The notes under the pieces are model-generated. The model searched no databases. It was not told where the DNA came from and saw only the letters and a list, made by a program, of their open reading frames with translations. This document shows, piece by piece, positions 50,321 to 59,275 of a stretch of 64,000 nt of DNA; position 1 is the stretch's first letter; the number at the start of each line of letters is the position of its first letter. The stretch is taken from assembly GCF_013409365.1 (NCBI RefSeq), contig NZ_JACCBA010000001.1, positions 744,001 to 808,000 of the forward strand. The letters are read 5' to 3'. The DNA is from Actinomadura luteofluorescens. Lineage in GTDB: Bacteria; Actinomycetota; Actinomycetes; Streptosporangiales; Streptosporangiaceae. The position numbers were made by a program, and so were the translations under genes.

Positions 50321-50349
50321 TTGGAGGGGACTTGGAGCCGACTTGGAAC
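50321..50349 (+). promoter_or_regulatory. Three SARP-type direct-repeat heptamers
   Basis: TTGGAGG (50321-50327), TTGGAGC (50332-50338) and TTGGAAC (50343-50349) recur every 11 bp with 4-bp spacers, 22 nt before the regulator's ATG. Heptamers at one-turn spacing are the classical binding sites of SARP/BTAD regulators, so the protein encoded downstream probably regulates itself here. Confidence 0.75.
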
Positions 50350-50371
50350 GTCCCCGTACGATGTGCGGATC

Positions 50372-53300
50372 ATGGTTTTCGTCCGGGTGCTGGGCGCGTT
50401 CGCGACCGAGGTGAACGGTGAGTCCGTCCACCTCGGCGGCCCGCGGCAGCGGGGCGTGCTGGCCCTGCTGGTGGCGGCGCGCGGGCAGGTCGTGCCGGTC
50501 GACCGGATGATCGAGGATCTGTGGCGGGGGGAGCCGCCCGCGCGGGCGCTGATGTCCTTGCAGGCGTACGTGTCCAACCTCCGCCGGCTGCTGGAGCCCG
50601 GACGTCCGCCGCGCACGCCGGCCCGGTTGCTGGTGAGCGCCGCACCCGGGTACGCCCTGCGGCTGCCACCGGAGTCGGTAGACGCATGGCGGTTCGAGGA
50701 GCTACTCGGCCTTGCCCGGACCGACACCGACCCGCGCACCGCGAAGGACCGGCTCGCCGAGGCGCTCGGGCTGTGGCGGGGACCGGCGTTCGCCGAGGTC
50801 GCCGACGAGCCGTGGGCCGCCGCCGAGACGGCCCGGCTGAACGAGCTGCGACTGACCGCCACCGAGCTGCACGTCGCGGCGGGTCTGCGCATCGGCGACC
50901 CCGCCGCGATGGTCCCCGAGGCCGAGCGGCTCACCCGCGACGAGCCGCTGCGCGAGGAGGGCTGGCGGCTGCACGCCCTGGCACTGTGGAGCAGCGGCCG
51001 CCAGGCCGACGCGCTGGCGACGCTCCGCCGCGCCCGCGGCGTCCTGGCCGAGGAGCTCGGGCTCGACCCCGGCCCTGACCTCACGGCGTTGGAAAAGGCG
51101 ATCCTCACCCAGCGCACCGACGTCCTACGCACGATCGTGCCCCGGACACCGCAGGCGCCCACACCACCGCTCACCGCCCCGCCGCCGCGGACGGCCCCTC
51201 CCCCGGAGCCGGCGCCGATCGGCGAAACTCCGTTCGTCGGGCGCGAGACACAGCTGTCGGCGCTGGTCACGGCTGCCGCCCAGGCCGTCACCGACGGCGC
51301 CCGCGTCGCCCTCGTCACCGGCGAGGCCGGGCTCGGCAAGTCGACGCTGCTGGAGCACCTGGGCAGGCGGCTCGAACGGGAGGGATGGCTGGTCGCCGCC
51401 GGCCACTGCCTCGAGGTCGACAGCGCGCCGCCCGCGTGGGCCTGGACCGAGGCGCTGAAAGCCGTCGCCGCGACCACGGCCCCAGGAGAGTTCGGCGACG
51501 ATCTCGCGCCGCTGCTCACCGACACCGGACCGGTGAACGCCGACGCCACCGCCGGACGGTTCCGCCTGCGCCAGGCCACCTGGAAGTGGCTCGCGGAGGT
51601 CGCCGCGGAACGCCCGGTCGCCGTCGTGCTGGACGACCTGCACTGGGCCGACGCCGCCACGCTGGAGCTGCTCGGCGGCGGCCTCGGCCTGCGGGCCCCG
51701 ATCCTGGTCGTCGCCGCGTACCGCGCGGACGAAAGCGGGCACCTCACCGAGATGCTGGCCTCGCTCGCGCGTGCCGCACCGCTCCGCCTGGCGCTGCCGG
51801 GTCTGAGCGACGAGGCCGTCGCGGAGCTCGTGCGGACCGAATGCGAAGCGGACGAGGAGACCATCGCCGGGATCGCCGAGCGCACCGGCGGCAACCCCTT
51901 CTACGTGCGCGAAAGCGCCCGGCTGCTGAACGGCGAAGGGGCGCTGGTCGCCCTCTCCGAGGTCCCCGAAGGCGTGCGGGACGTCCTGCGCCGCCGGCTG
52001 GCGCGCCTGCCCGAGGGAGCCGTGTCCATCCTCCGGCTCGCCGCGGTCGCAGGCCGGGAGAGCCCGGTGGACGTCCTCGTCAAGGCCGCCGACACCGACG
52101 AGGACGGCGTGCTGGACGCGCTAGACGCGGGCGTCATCTCCGGACTCCTCGACGAGCCCCGCCCAGGCCTCGTCCGCTTCGTCCACGCCCTCGTCAAAGA
52201 CACGCTCGTCGCCGACCTCAGCCGCCTCCGCGCAGCCCGGATGCACGCCCGGATCGCCGCCGCTCTCGAAGGCACCGACGACATCGCGGCGCTGGCCCAC
52301 CACTACGCGCGCGCCGGCTCACCCAAGGCCGTCGGCTACTGCGTCCAAGCCGCCGAGCTCGCCGAGGCCCGCTACGCCCACGACGTGGCGGCCTGCCTCC
52401 TCAGCGACGCCGTCGCCAACTCGACCGGACCGGACGAACACGTCGAACTGCTCGGCAGGCTCCTGCGCGCGCAGATCCGGGCGGGAGCCATCGCGGCCGC
52501 CCGCGAGACACGCCGTGAAGCCGTGGAGTACGCGGAGTCCCTGGGTCGCGACGACCTGATGATCGCCGCATTCACCGCGTGGACAGAGCCGACCCCTTGG
52601 CAGACCCGTACGTACGGAACGGTGGACCGGCCCATCGTCGACCGCCTGAGCCGCCTGCTCGAGCGCGAACTGACCCCGTCGGTGCGGTCCCGGCTCCTGA
52701 CGGCGTACGCGAACGAGCTGGTCGGCGAGGACGACCCGACCGTTCTGGAAGCGGCTCAGGAGGCCCTCGACCTCGCCACCGGCCCCCGCCTGCGGGCCGC
52801 TGCACTCGAGATCCTGGCCGAAGTCCATGGCGACGCCGAACTCTCCCAGGAGCTCGTGGAGATCGGCACGGAGCACGACCTGCCGGTGTACCGCATCACC
52901 GGGCGGCTGCACCACGCCGCCATCGCCGCCGCTGCCAACGACCCGGTGACCATGCGCCGGGTGACCGCCGAGGCCCTGGATCTCGCGCGCACCTACCGGA
53001 TGCCCGAGGCGATCGCCGTCGCCGAGATCACGCTGGCGACCCTGGCGCTCATCGAAGGCCGGTTCGCCGACGCCGCACACCTCTACAACAAGGCCGGCGA
53101 GGGCATGCGGCGCACCGGATCGGTGCACGCCGCGGGCTTTCTCCAACTCGCCCTGGCCGTCATCTGGCTGAACGACGGCACGCTCGGAGCGCATCTCGAC
53201 GACGTGCGCGCCGTCCACGCCGTGCTCGACCCCATGACCACCGACCTGCTCGCGCTCGCCCTGCACGCCAACGGCCTGGACACCGAAGCCCGCGAAGTCC

Positions 53301-53623
53301 GCGCGTCATCCGGCCCGATCCGTCCCGACTTCTTCTTCACCTTCCTCACAACGCTGCGCGCGATGGCGATCGTCGCCCTGAACGACCGCGACGCAGCCGA
53401 AGAGATCTACGCGACGCTGCTTCCACACCGCAACGGTCCACCCGCGGGCGCCGAGAGCACGGCGGTGGCACTGCGACCGGTCGCCCACACCCTCGGCGAG
53501 CTGGCCGTCCTCCTCGGCCGCGACCACGAGGCCGCCGACCACTTCGCCCGGGCCGCCGCCATCGCCGCCCAATGGAACGCACCCCACTGGGCCGCCGAAG
53601 CCCGCTCGCGAGCAACCACCTGA
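50372..53623 (+). CDS. Large SARP-type regulator (BTAD plus AAA ATPase and TPR region)
   Basis: 1083 aa. Order: OmpR-type winged helix (FVRVLGAFATEVNGESVHLG, residues 1-95), BTAD domain (about 100-245, with SVDAWRFEELLGLART), a Pro/Ala linker, then an AAA domain with Walker A GEAGLGKST near residue 317 and Walker B VAVVLDDLHWAD near 415. A long helical repeat region follows to the C-terminus. This is the AfsR-like large SARP class that couples DNA binding to an ATPase switch. The ATG at 50372 fits MVFVRVLGAF; earlier in-frame starts would cover the heptamer repeats. Divergent from the DUF4267/FAD-oxidase genes, which may be its targets. Confidence 0.93.
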   Translation: MVFVRVLGAFATEVNGESVHLGGPRQRGVLALLVAARGQVVPVDRMIEDLWRGEPPARALMSLQAYVSNLRRLLEPGRPPRTPARLLVSAAPGYALRLPPESVDAWRFEELLGLARTDTDPRTAKDRLAEALGLWRGPAFAEVADEPWAAAETARLNELRLTATELHVAAGLRIGDPAAMVPEAERLTRDEPLREEGWRLHALALWSSGRQADALATLRRARGVLAEELGLDPGPDLTALEKAILTQRTDVLRTIVPRTPQAPTPPLTAPPPRTAPPPEPAPIGETPFVGRETQLSALVTAAAQAVTDGARVALVTGEAGLGKSTLLEHLGRRLEREGWLVAAGHCLEVDSAPPAWAWTEALKAVAATTAPGEFGDDLAPLLTDTGPVNADATAGRFRLRQATWKWLAEVAAERPVAVVLDDLHWADAATLELLGGGLGLRAPILVVAAYRADESGHLTEMLASLARAAPLRLALPGLSDEAVAELVRTECEADEETIAGIAERTGGNPFYVRESARLLNGEGALVALSEVPEGVRDVLRRRLARLPEGAVSILRLAAVAGRESPVDVLVKAADTDEDGVLDALDAGVISGLLDEPRPGLVRFVHALVKDTLVADLSRLRAARMHARIAAALEGTDDIAALAHHYARAGSPKAVGYCVQAAELAEARYAHDVAACLLSDAVANSTGPDEHVELLGRLLRAQIRAGAIAAARETRREAVEYAESLGRDDLMIAAFTAWTEPTPWQTRTYGTVDRPIVDRLSRLLERELTPSVRSRLLTAYANELVGEDDPTVLEAAQEALDLATGPRLRAAALEILAEVHGDAELSQELVEIGTEHDLPVYRITGRLHHAAIAAAANDPVTMRRVTAEALDLARTYRMPEAIAVAEITLATLALIEGRFADAAHLYNKAGEGMRRTGSVHAAGFLQLALAVIWLNDGTLGAHLDDVRAVHAVLDPMTTDLLALALHANGLDTEAREVRASSGPIRPDFFFTFLTTLRAMAIVALNDRDAAEEIYATLLPHRNGPPAGAESTAVALRPVAHTLGELAVLLGRDHEAADHFARAAAIAAQWNAPHWAAEARSRATT

Positions 53624-53822
53624 CCGCTGCCCGCCGCGCCGCACATCCACCGCGCCCAGAAGGCGTCCACCCGGCCGTTGTGTGTCCTCACTGCAGATCG
53701 GCTTGCAGCAACCGTTGGCCAGCGGCACGGGATCCGAGCGGCGACGCGACACAGAATCGGGCGGACGCCCCCGCCGCCGGCGCCGCGACCTCCGCCGCCG
53801 ACGACGGTTCACCCGCCTGCGG

Positions 53823-54263
53823 TCAGGAGTCGCCTATCAAGTTCGTCGATGCCACATGCGATTCTAGCCGGCCAACCCAATCGTTTATTTTAACGTCGAA
53901 GGAAGCGACCGGAGGCCGTTCACCTTCCCACCATGAAGCTAGATACTCGAGTTCCTCCAGCAGATCTTCATAGCCTTCACACCATTCAGCGAGAGGTTCC
54001 GGTGCGACATCGATTTTTCCTACATCGAGCATCCAGATATTAGCCCTCGAGTCAGCGGCTATACCTCTTCCGGCGGCCTCCATCGCATGCAAGGAGAGAC
54101 TTGTTCCTCCAAGTAGCCGAACAAGAATTTGAACCATTCCCATGCGTGCAGTCAATTTTACGGTACCCCCTGCTGTAACCACAAAAAGGCTAACCATCTT
54201 CGCGATATGCCGAATTAAGTCCATTTCTGGCCCAACGAAATGGGCCGTTGGTGGGTATATCAT
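53823..54263 (-). CDS. Hypothetical protein of lower GC, 146 aa
   Basis: From ATG 54263 (MIYPPTAHFVGPEMDLIRHI) or the inner ATG at 54224. One hydrophobic segment (AKMVSLFVVTAGGTVKLTAR) is followed by an acidic C-terminal half (PEPLAEWCEGYEDLLEELEY). Base composition is clearly lower in GC than the neighbours, with many A/T-ending codons, which suggests transfer from another genome. No family recognised. The open frame continues upstream without a clear start signal. Confidence 0.55.
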   Translation of the reverse strand: MIYPPTAHFVGPEMDLIRHIAKMVSLFVVTAGGTVKLTARMGMVQILVRLLGGTSLSLHAMEAAGRGIAADSRANIWMLDVGKIDVAPEPLAEWCEGYEDLLEELEYLASWWEGERPPVASFDVKINDWVGRLESHVASTNLIGDS

Positions 54264-54393
54264 CGACCACACCTGCCCGGAGAACCTTCGTGTCGGCGCG
54301 AAGACCGGCCATATCCGCAAAGCCCTCGCCGGGTTCCGGCCATACCGGTGCGGGCGCCTTGGCTGAGACCGATGTCCCTGCCGTGCCGGGGGC

Positions 54394-54630
54394 TTGCCCG
54401 GCCGGGCCTTGAGCGCCTTGAACGTCAACTCCGGCCACTGCCTGGATGTCGCGGGAGCCGGAACAGAGAACGGCACGAACGTGCAGCAGTGGAACTGCAA
54501 CACCCACCCGGCCCAGGACTCGCAGTTCATCGATTCGGGTGATGGCTACTACAAGCTGATCAGTGCCAACAGCGGCAAGTGCCTGGACGTGGACGGAACC
54601 GCAGACAGCAGCCGGTTCTTACCGGTGTCC
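54394..54630 (+). pseudogene. Ricin-type (CBM13) beta-trefoil lectin fragment
   Basis: Reads ALNVNSGHCLDVAGAGTENG, TNVQQWNCNTHPAQDSQFID and YYKLISANSGKCLDVDGT. QxW and the paired CLDV motifs are diagnostic of RICIN/CBM13 repeats, usually attached to secreted glycosidases or proteases. Only one and a half repeats remain and the frame then dissolves, so this is a broken remnant. Confidence 0.75.
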
Positions 54631-55088
54631 TACATGATCCGCTCACAGCGGCGGCCTGCCGTTCGAGGTCGGTCAGGTGCTCGCGGGCGCGGGCTTGAGC
54701 GGTGGTCGCGGTGGCGAGCGCGGCGGCCTGCTCACGCGGTCGGGGGCGGCGGTGCCGTCGCCGGAGGGAGTCTGAGCGGTCAGTGCGCCGCCGCGTTCCT
54801 CGAACGCGGTGAAGCGGGCCAGCTCGTCGGCGGCGTGGTCGGCCTGGTGGCGCCGAGCCTCCGACAAGCCGCATGCACCGTAGACGCGTCCACCCCCGCC
54901 ATCGGCGCCAGCACCGACGCTTCAAACCGCCTCCCGTCGGCGTCTTGGTGAGAGCCCGCGGCCACTCCCCCGCCGACTCGCGCAGCTCTCCTACGTCGCC
55001 CCTCCCAGAGCCTGGCATTCACCACGAGGCTCAGTCGCGCCTGGCCGCCGAGCTGGTCCTGGCGCCCGGCTGTGAGGCAGGCGGCTAG
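54631..55088. other. Decayed stretch, no supportable gene
   Basis: A minus-strand frame (MSEARRHQADHAADELARFT, then AFEERGGALTAQ) is helical and protein-like over about 35 residues, but it has no proper start or end. Other frames are arginine-rich artefacts. Confidence 0.4.
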
Positions 55089-55148
55089 TGGAGCCGGTGA
55101 CGCGGGACGATCCTGAATCACCGTTATGCGTTTTTGACACCTTAGATA

Positions 55149-55161
55149 CAGCACAGTGCTG
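55149..55161. promoter_or_regulatory. Perfect palindrome before the MetE-like gene
   Basis: CAGCACAGTGCTG (CAGCAC-A-GTGCTG) lies 11 nt before the ATG at 55173. A TTGACA at 55135-55140 is a good -35 element, so the palindrome occupies the spacer and -10 region and could be a repressor site. Confidence 0.45.
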
Positions 55162-55172
55162 AAATATGGACT

Positions 55173-56216
55173 ATGCAACGTTCCATCCATTTTGTAGGCA
55201 GTCTGCCGCCGGATCTGTCCACCAGCCCTCGCCAGGCCATGGAGTGGATCCTCGATCATGCCCGCGGCCACCGGCTGATCTCCCTGCCCTGCGATCTCGA
55301 TCCGAACTGGGTCATCGCCTACCTGCGCGATCTCGCCGGACGGGAGGCGTTCGAGATCAAGCGGGCCGGCGAGTACGCCGACTACGACGACATGCGCAGG
55401 TACGGCGTACGGCGCGGTCGGCGGTTGCGGCCCGATGACGTGTCGATGCGCCGCGCCGACCGGTTGCGCAAGATCGTGGACGAGTTCCGTGCGCTGCGCG
55501 CCGAGCGCCCAGAGATCGCCGACACCCGCCTGCAGATCAGCCTCCCAAGTCCGCTCGACCTGGCGATCTTCGTGTTCGCCGGCCGGCCGTGGCTGTCGCT
55601 TCGGTATCTGCCGGTGTTCACTCAGGCCGTCGTGGACGAGGTGGCGGACCTGGCGGCCCACGCCGGACCGGACGTCGTCTGGCAGCTTGAGACGCCGTCC
55701 GTGCTGATCGGCATGGACATGGCCAGGCGGGCGCCCGGAGGCCCGGCCCTGGCCGCGCGGCTCATGGCCGGCCAGGTCGCGAGCCTGATCGCGCGCTTCC
55801 CCGACGACGCTCAGGTGATCTTGCATCTGTGCTACGGCAACTACCGCAACACAGAAATGTTCGCGCCCCGCGACCTCGGCTCGGCCGTCCGATACCTCAA
55901 CCTCCTCGCGGACGCGCTGCGCCGCCGCGGCCGGCGTCTGCCGCCGGTGCACCTTCCTGCGGCCTACGGCGCGCACCCTGCGCCGCGTACCGAGGCGTTC
56001 TACCGGCCGCTGAGCGGGCTCACCCCGAAGTGGCAGGTCATCGCGGGGATCGCAGCGGCGGCCGACCCGGCGGGCGGCGTCGAGAGCCTGCGGCTGTTCG
56101 AGGCCGCCGCGGGCCGCAACGCGTACGCGGTAGCCACGGCCTGCGGTCTCGGCCGACACACCACCGATGAGGCCGAACAGGCGGTCAGGGCGATGGCCGC
56201 TGCGGCCGACGCCTGA
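55173..56216 (+). CDS. MetE-like (cobalamin-independent methionine synthase C-domain) protein
   Basis: 347 aa TIM-barrel protein. It starts MQRSIHFVGSLPPDLSTSPR. Zinc ligands of MetE-type methyltransferases appear conserved: His and Cys in VILHLCYGNYRNTE and the late Cys in YAVATACGLGRHTTDEAEQA. At half the length of MetE it has only the catalytic-type barrel, like other standalone members that use other methyl donors or carry out zinc-dependent C-S chemistry. No ribosome binding site precedes the ATG; an ATG at 55166 is in another frame. It is monocistronic. Confidence 0.75.
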   Translation: MQRSIHFVGSLPPDLSTSPRQAMEWILDHARGHRLISLPCDLDPNWVIAYLRDLAGREAFEIKRAGEYADYDDMRRYGVRRGRRLRPDDVSMRRADRLRKIVDEFRALRAERPEIADTRLQISLPSPLDLAIFVFAGRPWLSLRYLPVFTQAVVDEVADLAAHAGPDVVWQLETPSVLIGMDMARRAPGGPALAARLMAGQVASLIARFPDDAQVILHLCYGNYRNTEMFAPRDLGSAVRYLNLLADALRRRGRRLPPVHLPAAYGAHPAPRTEAFYRPLSGLTPKWQVIAGIAAAADPAGGVESLRLFEAAAGRNAYAVATACGLGRHTTDEAEQAVRAMAAAADA

Positions 56217-56388
56217 TTGGGCCCACGAGGAGGAGCGGTCCGGGTCTGGCAGTAGCGGGCTCCAGGACTGCGTTCGGTGCGCGCGTTGGGCGTTCGTTCA
56301 CGATCGCTTTATGACAGGTGCGGGGCTGTGCTGGCCGCCAGTCCCACATGCGCCTAGCTAGCGCGTTCACTTCGCTCGCTGCCTGGGC

Positions 56389-56523
56389 GGGATCGGCCAA
56401 CTCGTTGGATAGGAGGTCCGTGAGGAGAAGGTCGTGCCACGTGCCGTCGATGTCGCGTTCGTACGGGCGCATGACACCGACCGGGCGGCAGCCGACCTTT
56501 TCGTAGCTGCGGATGGCGTTGCT
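56389..56523 (-). pseudogene. C-terminal fragment of an AAC(6')-type acetyltransferase
   Basis: SNAIRSYEKVGCRPVGVMRP, then YERDIDGTWHDLLLTDLLSN, matches the C-terminus of GNAT aminoglycoside-6'-acetyltransferase-like proteins (N.RAI..YEK.GFR..G.MR.YE...DGTWHD.LLMDLL). The acetyl-CoA-binding N-terminal part is absent. Confidence 0.7.
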
Positions 56524-56842
56524 CAACGGCGGCACGGTCGACTTCAGTGCAGCGACCGGTCGCCGGCCCCTCTCGCTGCCGGATGGCATGACCCCAGCCC
56601 TGTCGAAGCCTGAGAGCCCCGGCACCACCTGGTTTGAGCGACCGACCACGACGCCGACAGGTGACTCGGCGTCCCGTCCCGGGCTGGTGATAGCCACGCC
56701 GGGCGGGCCTCACCCACCATCAGGAGGGGCGGTGACGTGGAGTACGGCGAATCCCAGCAGGCGTAGCGCGAGCGGCCAGACCTCCGGCTCTCCTGATCTG
56801 CATCGGGTTACGTCGATCGGCTACTGCGAGGCCGGCAGATGC
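56524..56842. other. Stretch with only gene debris
   Basis: A minus-strand tail EPEVWPLALRLLGFAVLHVT ending at a stop near 56720 has coding-like codon bias and looks like the last helix of a lost membrane protein. Nothing else is supportable. Confidence 0.35.
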
Positions 56843-57472
56843 TCAGTGGAGGACGGTGAGGAGGCCCTCAACGCCGCGCTGGAAAGCGCCCCCGACGCTC
56901 TCGACGCCGTCGAGGTGGGCACCGGTCATGGCGCCGTCGCGCATCATGACGAAGTGCCTCGCGGCGTGCTCTGGTTTGCCGCGCCGCGGTGAGTCCCCGA
57001 AGACCCGCGTGAACAGTTCCGTAAGCGTGGCCACGTACCAGGCCCGGTGTTCGAGGACCACCTGCCGCACCGGGTCGTCGGGGCCGGGGTACTCGTTCGC
57101 GGCATTGAGAAAAGCGCATCCGCGGAACTCTGGTCTGGCCAGGTCATCGGCGACGGCGGCACCGATCGCACGCAGCGCGTCGGCCGGCGACGGCGCGGCC
57201 TCGATGGCGGCCTGCGTGTCCGAGCGGATGTGGGCGTCAACGCCGCGCAGGTAGGCGAGTACGAGGTCTTCCTTCGAGGGGAAGTGCCGGTAGAACGTCG
57301 CTCGCGTGGCCGGGGCCTCGGCGAGGATCCGCTCGACCCCGACCGCTCGGATCCCCTCCCGATAGAACAGGGCGCTGGCCGTGGACAGCAACCGTTCCCG
57401 GGCCTCTGACCGCCCCCGCCTCCCCGCGCTGCTGTTCTGGCCCTCGTGCGCGGGACGGATCGGTGTAGCCAT
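56843..57472 (-). CDS. TetR/AcrR family transcriptional regulator
   Basis: 209 aa from ATG at 57472 with CAAGG upstream. Helix-turn-helix at about residues 25-65 (RERLLSTASALFYREGIRAV, then TRATFYRHFPSKEDLVLAYL). The C-terminal domain has RPEFRGCAFLNAANEYPGPD, as in regulators of small oxidoreductase or membrane-protein genes. A palindrome 18 nt upstream is its likely operator. It probably controls itself and the divergent membrane-protein gene. Confidence 0.9.
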   Translation of the reverse strand: MATPIRPAHEGQNSSAGRRGRSEARERLLSTASALFYREGIRAVGVERILAEAPATRATFYRHFPSKEDLVLAYLRGVDAHIRSDTQAAIEAAPSPADALRAIGAAVADDLARPEFRGCAFLNAANEYPGPDDPVRQVVLEHRAWYVATLTELFTRVFGDSPRRGKPEHAARHFVMMRDGAMTGAHLDGVESVGGAFQRGVEGLLTVLH

Positions 57473-57490
57473 GCCTTGACCGTAGCAGAA

Positions 57491-57504
57491 AGAACGATCG
57501 GTCT
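57491..57504. promoter_or_regulatory. TetR-type operator palindrome
   Basis: AGAACGATCGGTCT, whose complement is AGACCGATCGTTCT, is a 14-bp palindrome with one mismatched pair, centred on CGATCG. AGACCG/CGGTCT-type arms are typical for TetR regulators of this class. It sits just upstream of the regulator and 222 nt before the divergent gene. Confidence 0.7.
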
Positions 57505-57725
57505 TGCATTCGTGGACGACGTCTGCCAGGCTCGGCCCTGGGAGAGAGAACAGTCTTTCTACTTCAAGCGTCACGGCGAACCGAGACGTGACCAGCTCGT
57601 GGCAGGCCGCCCAGCAGCACGTAGAGCTGAGGTCATGGAGGACGACCATCGCGGCCGCCACGCAGCGATCGGGCGACGACCAGGCTCGTCCAGCGCTGAT
57701 CCACCCCCAATGAAGGGAATCTGTC

Positions 57726-58316
57726 ATGACCGTCACCGCCCCGGCCGCGACCGGTGTCGCAGCGACACTTCGGCGGCTCTACCTCGTGCGTTTCGGTTTC
57801 GCCCTCGTCTGGGCGGCCCTGCTGTGGCCGACCGCGTCGAGCATCAACCCGCTGACCGCGGTGCTGATCGTGCTGTACCCGGCGTTCGACGTGGCTGCCG
57901 CCGTCATCGATGCGCGTTCCGCGCGGGTCAATGTGGGCGGCGGATCCGCGAAGGCATTCGTTCCAGGTCTCTACGTGAACGTCGCGATCAGTACCCTTAC
58001 CGCCGTCCTGCTCGCCGTCGTCCGCACCTCCGGGGTGTCGGCCGTCCTGCGGGTCTGGGGCGCATGGGCCGTCGTGGCCGGCATCGTGCAGCTCGTCGTG
58101 GCCGTCCGACGGCGCCGCATGGGGGGACAGTGGGCGATGATCGCCAGCGGGGCGATCTCAGTGCCGGCCGGCGCGTCGTTCTTCCTCATGGCGTCGAGCG
58201 CAGACGCTTCCCTGACCAGCGTGGCCGGCTACGCCCTGCTCGGCGGCATCTTCTTCCTCGTCTCCGCACTGCGCCTGCGACGTAGCGTCAGCCAGGGTCA
58301 CCAGGACAGGAACTGA
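57726..58316 (+). CDS. Six-helix membrane protein (DUF308-like)
   Basis: 196 aa. Six hydrophobic segments, starting LVRFGFALVWAALLWPTASS and ending SLTSVAGYALLGGIFFLVSA. GAAGGGA lies 8 nt before the ATG. It resembles HdeD/DUF308-type membrane proteins often found under TetR control in actinobacteria. The function is not established. A 24-codon ORF (ATG at 58319) follows directly but shows no recognisable content. Confidence 0.75.
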   Translation: MTVTAPAATGVAATLRRLYLVRFGFALVWAALLWPTASSINPLTAVLIVLYPAFDVAAAVIDARSARVNVGGGSAKAFVPGLYVNVAISTLTAVLLAVVRTSGVSAVLRVWGAWAVVAGIVQLVVAVRRRRMGGQWAMIASGAISVPAGASFFLMASSADASLTSVAGYALLGGIFFLVSALRLRRSVSQGHQDRN

Positions 58317-58459
58317 CATGACCGACCACACCCGGGCTGCCGGCCCCGTCGGCAAGCGGACGGCGAGACGCCAGACGAATGTCGGTGACTGAACAGGCGT
58401 CGCCGCGTCGCTGACCGCAAAAGCCGACTTCTCGGCGCTGTTCCGTTAAGGAGCCCCCA

Positions 58460-58645
58460 ATGGCACACCGTCCAGCCGTGACGGCACCGCAGGTCGGGAT
58501 GATATGGGCGCCGCTGATCACCTCGCGGGCCGGGATCGGTGAGGAGTGGACTCCTCGCGGGCTCCGCCACTCGTTCGTCTCGATCATGAGTGACAGCGGG
58601 GTGCCGCTGGCGACGATCGCCGACCTGGTCGGGCACACCGGAAGC
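58460..58645 (+). pseudogene. Tyrosine recombinase (integrase) C-terminal fragment
   Basis: Reads PLITSRAGIGEEWTPRGLRH, then SFVSIMSDSGVPLATIADLV and GHTGS. The R-x-x-R box (PRGLRHSF) and the following His (VGHTGS) are catalytic-region motifs of phage-type integrases. The arm and core N-terminal parts and the tyrosine are missing, and the frame shifts just after GHTGS. Confidence 0.75.
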
Positions 58646-59275
58646 CGAGTACTGCAGCCCCGCGCACCACAAGGCCGGGCGCAAGGGCGACACCGCCGAG
58701 CTTGCGCCCACCCGGAAGCTGGGCGGCGAGGCGGCGCGGCTCGTCCAACTGCTCGTCGTCTCCGAAGAGCGCACCGGCGCGCTCACCGCACTGCTGACCG
58801 GCGCGCTCACCGCACTGCTGACCGGCGCGGTCGCCGCCACTGCCGAGGAGGCTGGGCAGGCGCGCCTCCAGGCGCAGAGACCCAGCGCGCCCAGCAGGCC
58901 GCCGAGGAGGAGGCCACCGCGGAACGGCATCTACGCGAGGTCGCCCAGCGGCAGACCGCCGACGCCGAACGGAAGCGCGCCGATGCTGCGAGGCAGCGCG
59001 CGAGGACGCCGCGCAGGCTCGCGCCGACCTGCAGCCGTCCGCGCCCCCGCTGAGGCGGCGACGGCGGCCTTAACCCACCGCCGCCCCGAGACGAACTCGG
59101 AAGATCACGTGAGCTCTCTACCGCACTCTGCACCGTTCCCCTCCTCCTCGACTGGACGCACCCGCCCTGGCCGAGCACGCTGGCCGCTGGCCGCTGGCCC
59201 GACGGTGTCGACGAGCACCTGGCGCGGCTGCGTTGGGCGGCCGGTCGCCTCCACCGGGAGATCACCATGGCGCTG
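58646..59275 (+). pseudogene. Degraded Cys/His- and coiled-coil-type gene behind the integrase remnant
   Basis: In a shifted frame the text AEYCSPAHHKAGRKGDTAEL, APTRKLGGEAARLVQLLVVS resembles the CSPxCRxxAxR zinc-ribbon-like start plus coiled coil of actinobacterial mobile-element proteins. It carries a 24-bp tandem repeat and then loses frame into arginine/proline-rich sequence. From 59,276 to 59,567 a further frame (VAEAVIALVTALGALPAELF and, shifted, LRSLASGQSVAIAVQQGEVA) suggests another frameshifted remnant. Confidence 0.45.
58777..58824 (+). repeat. Perfect 24-bp tandem duplication
   Basis: Two exact adjacent copies (58777-58800 and 58801-58824) begin GCGCGCTCACCGC. In the local frame they encode GALTALLT twice. 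A partial third unit follows. This is consistent with slippage in a decaying coiled-coil gene. Confidence 0.85.
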
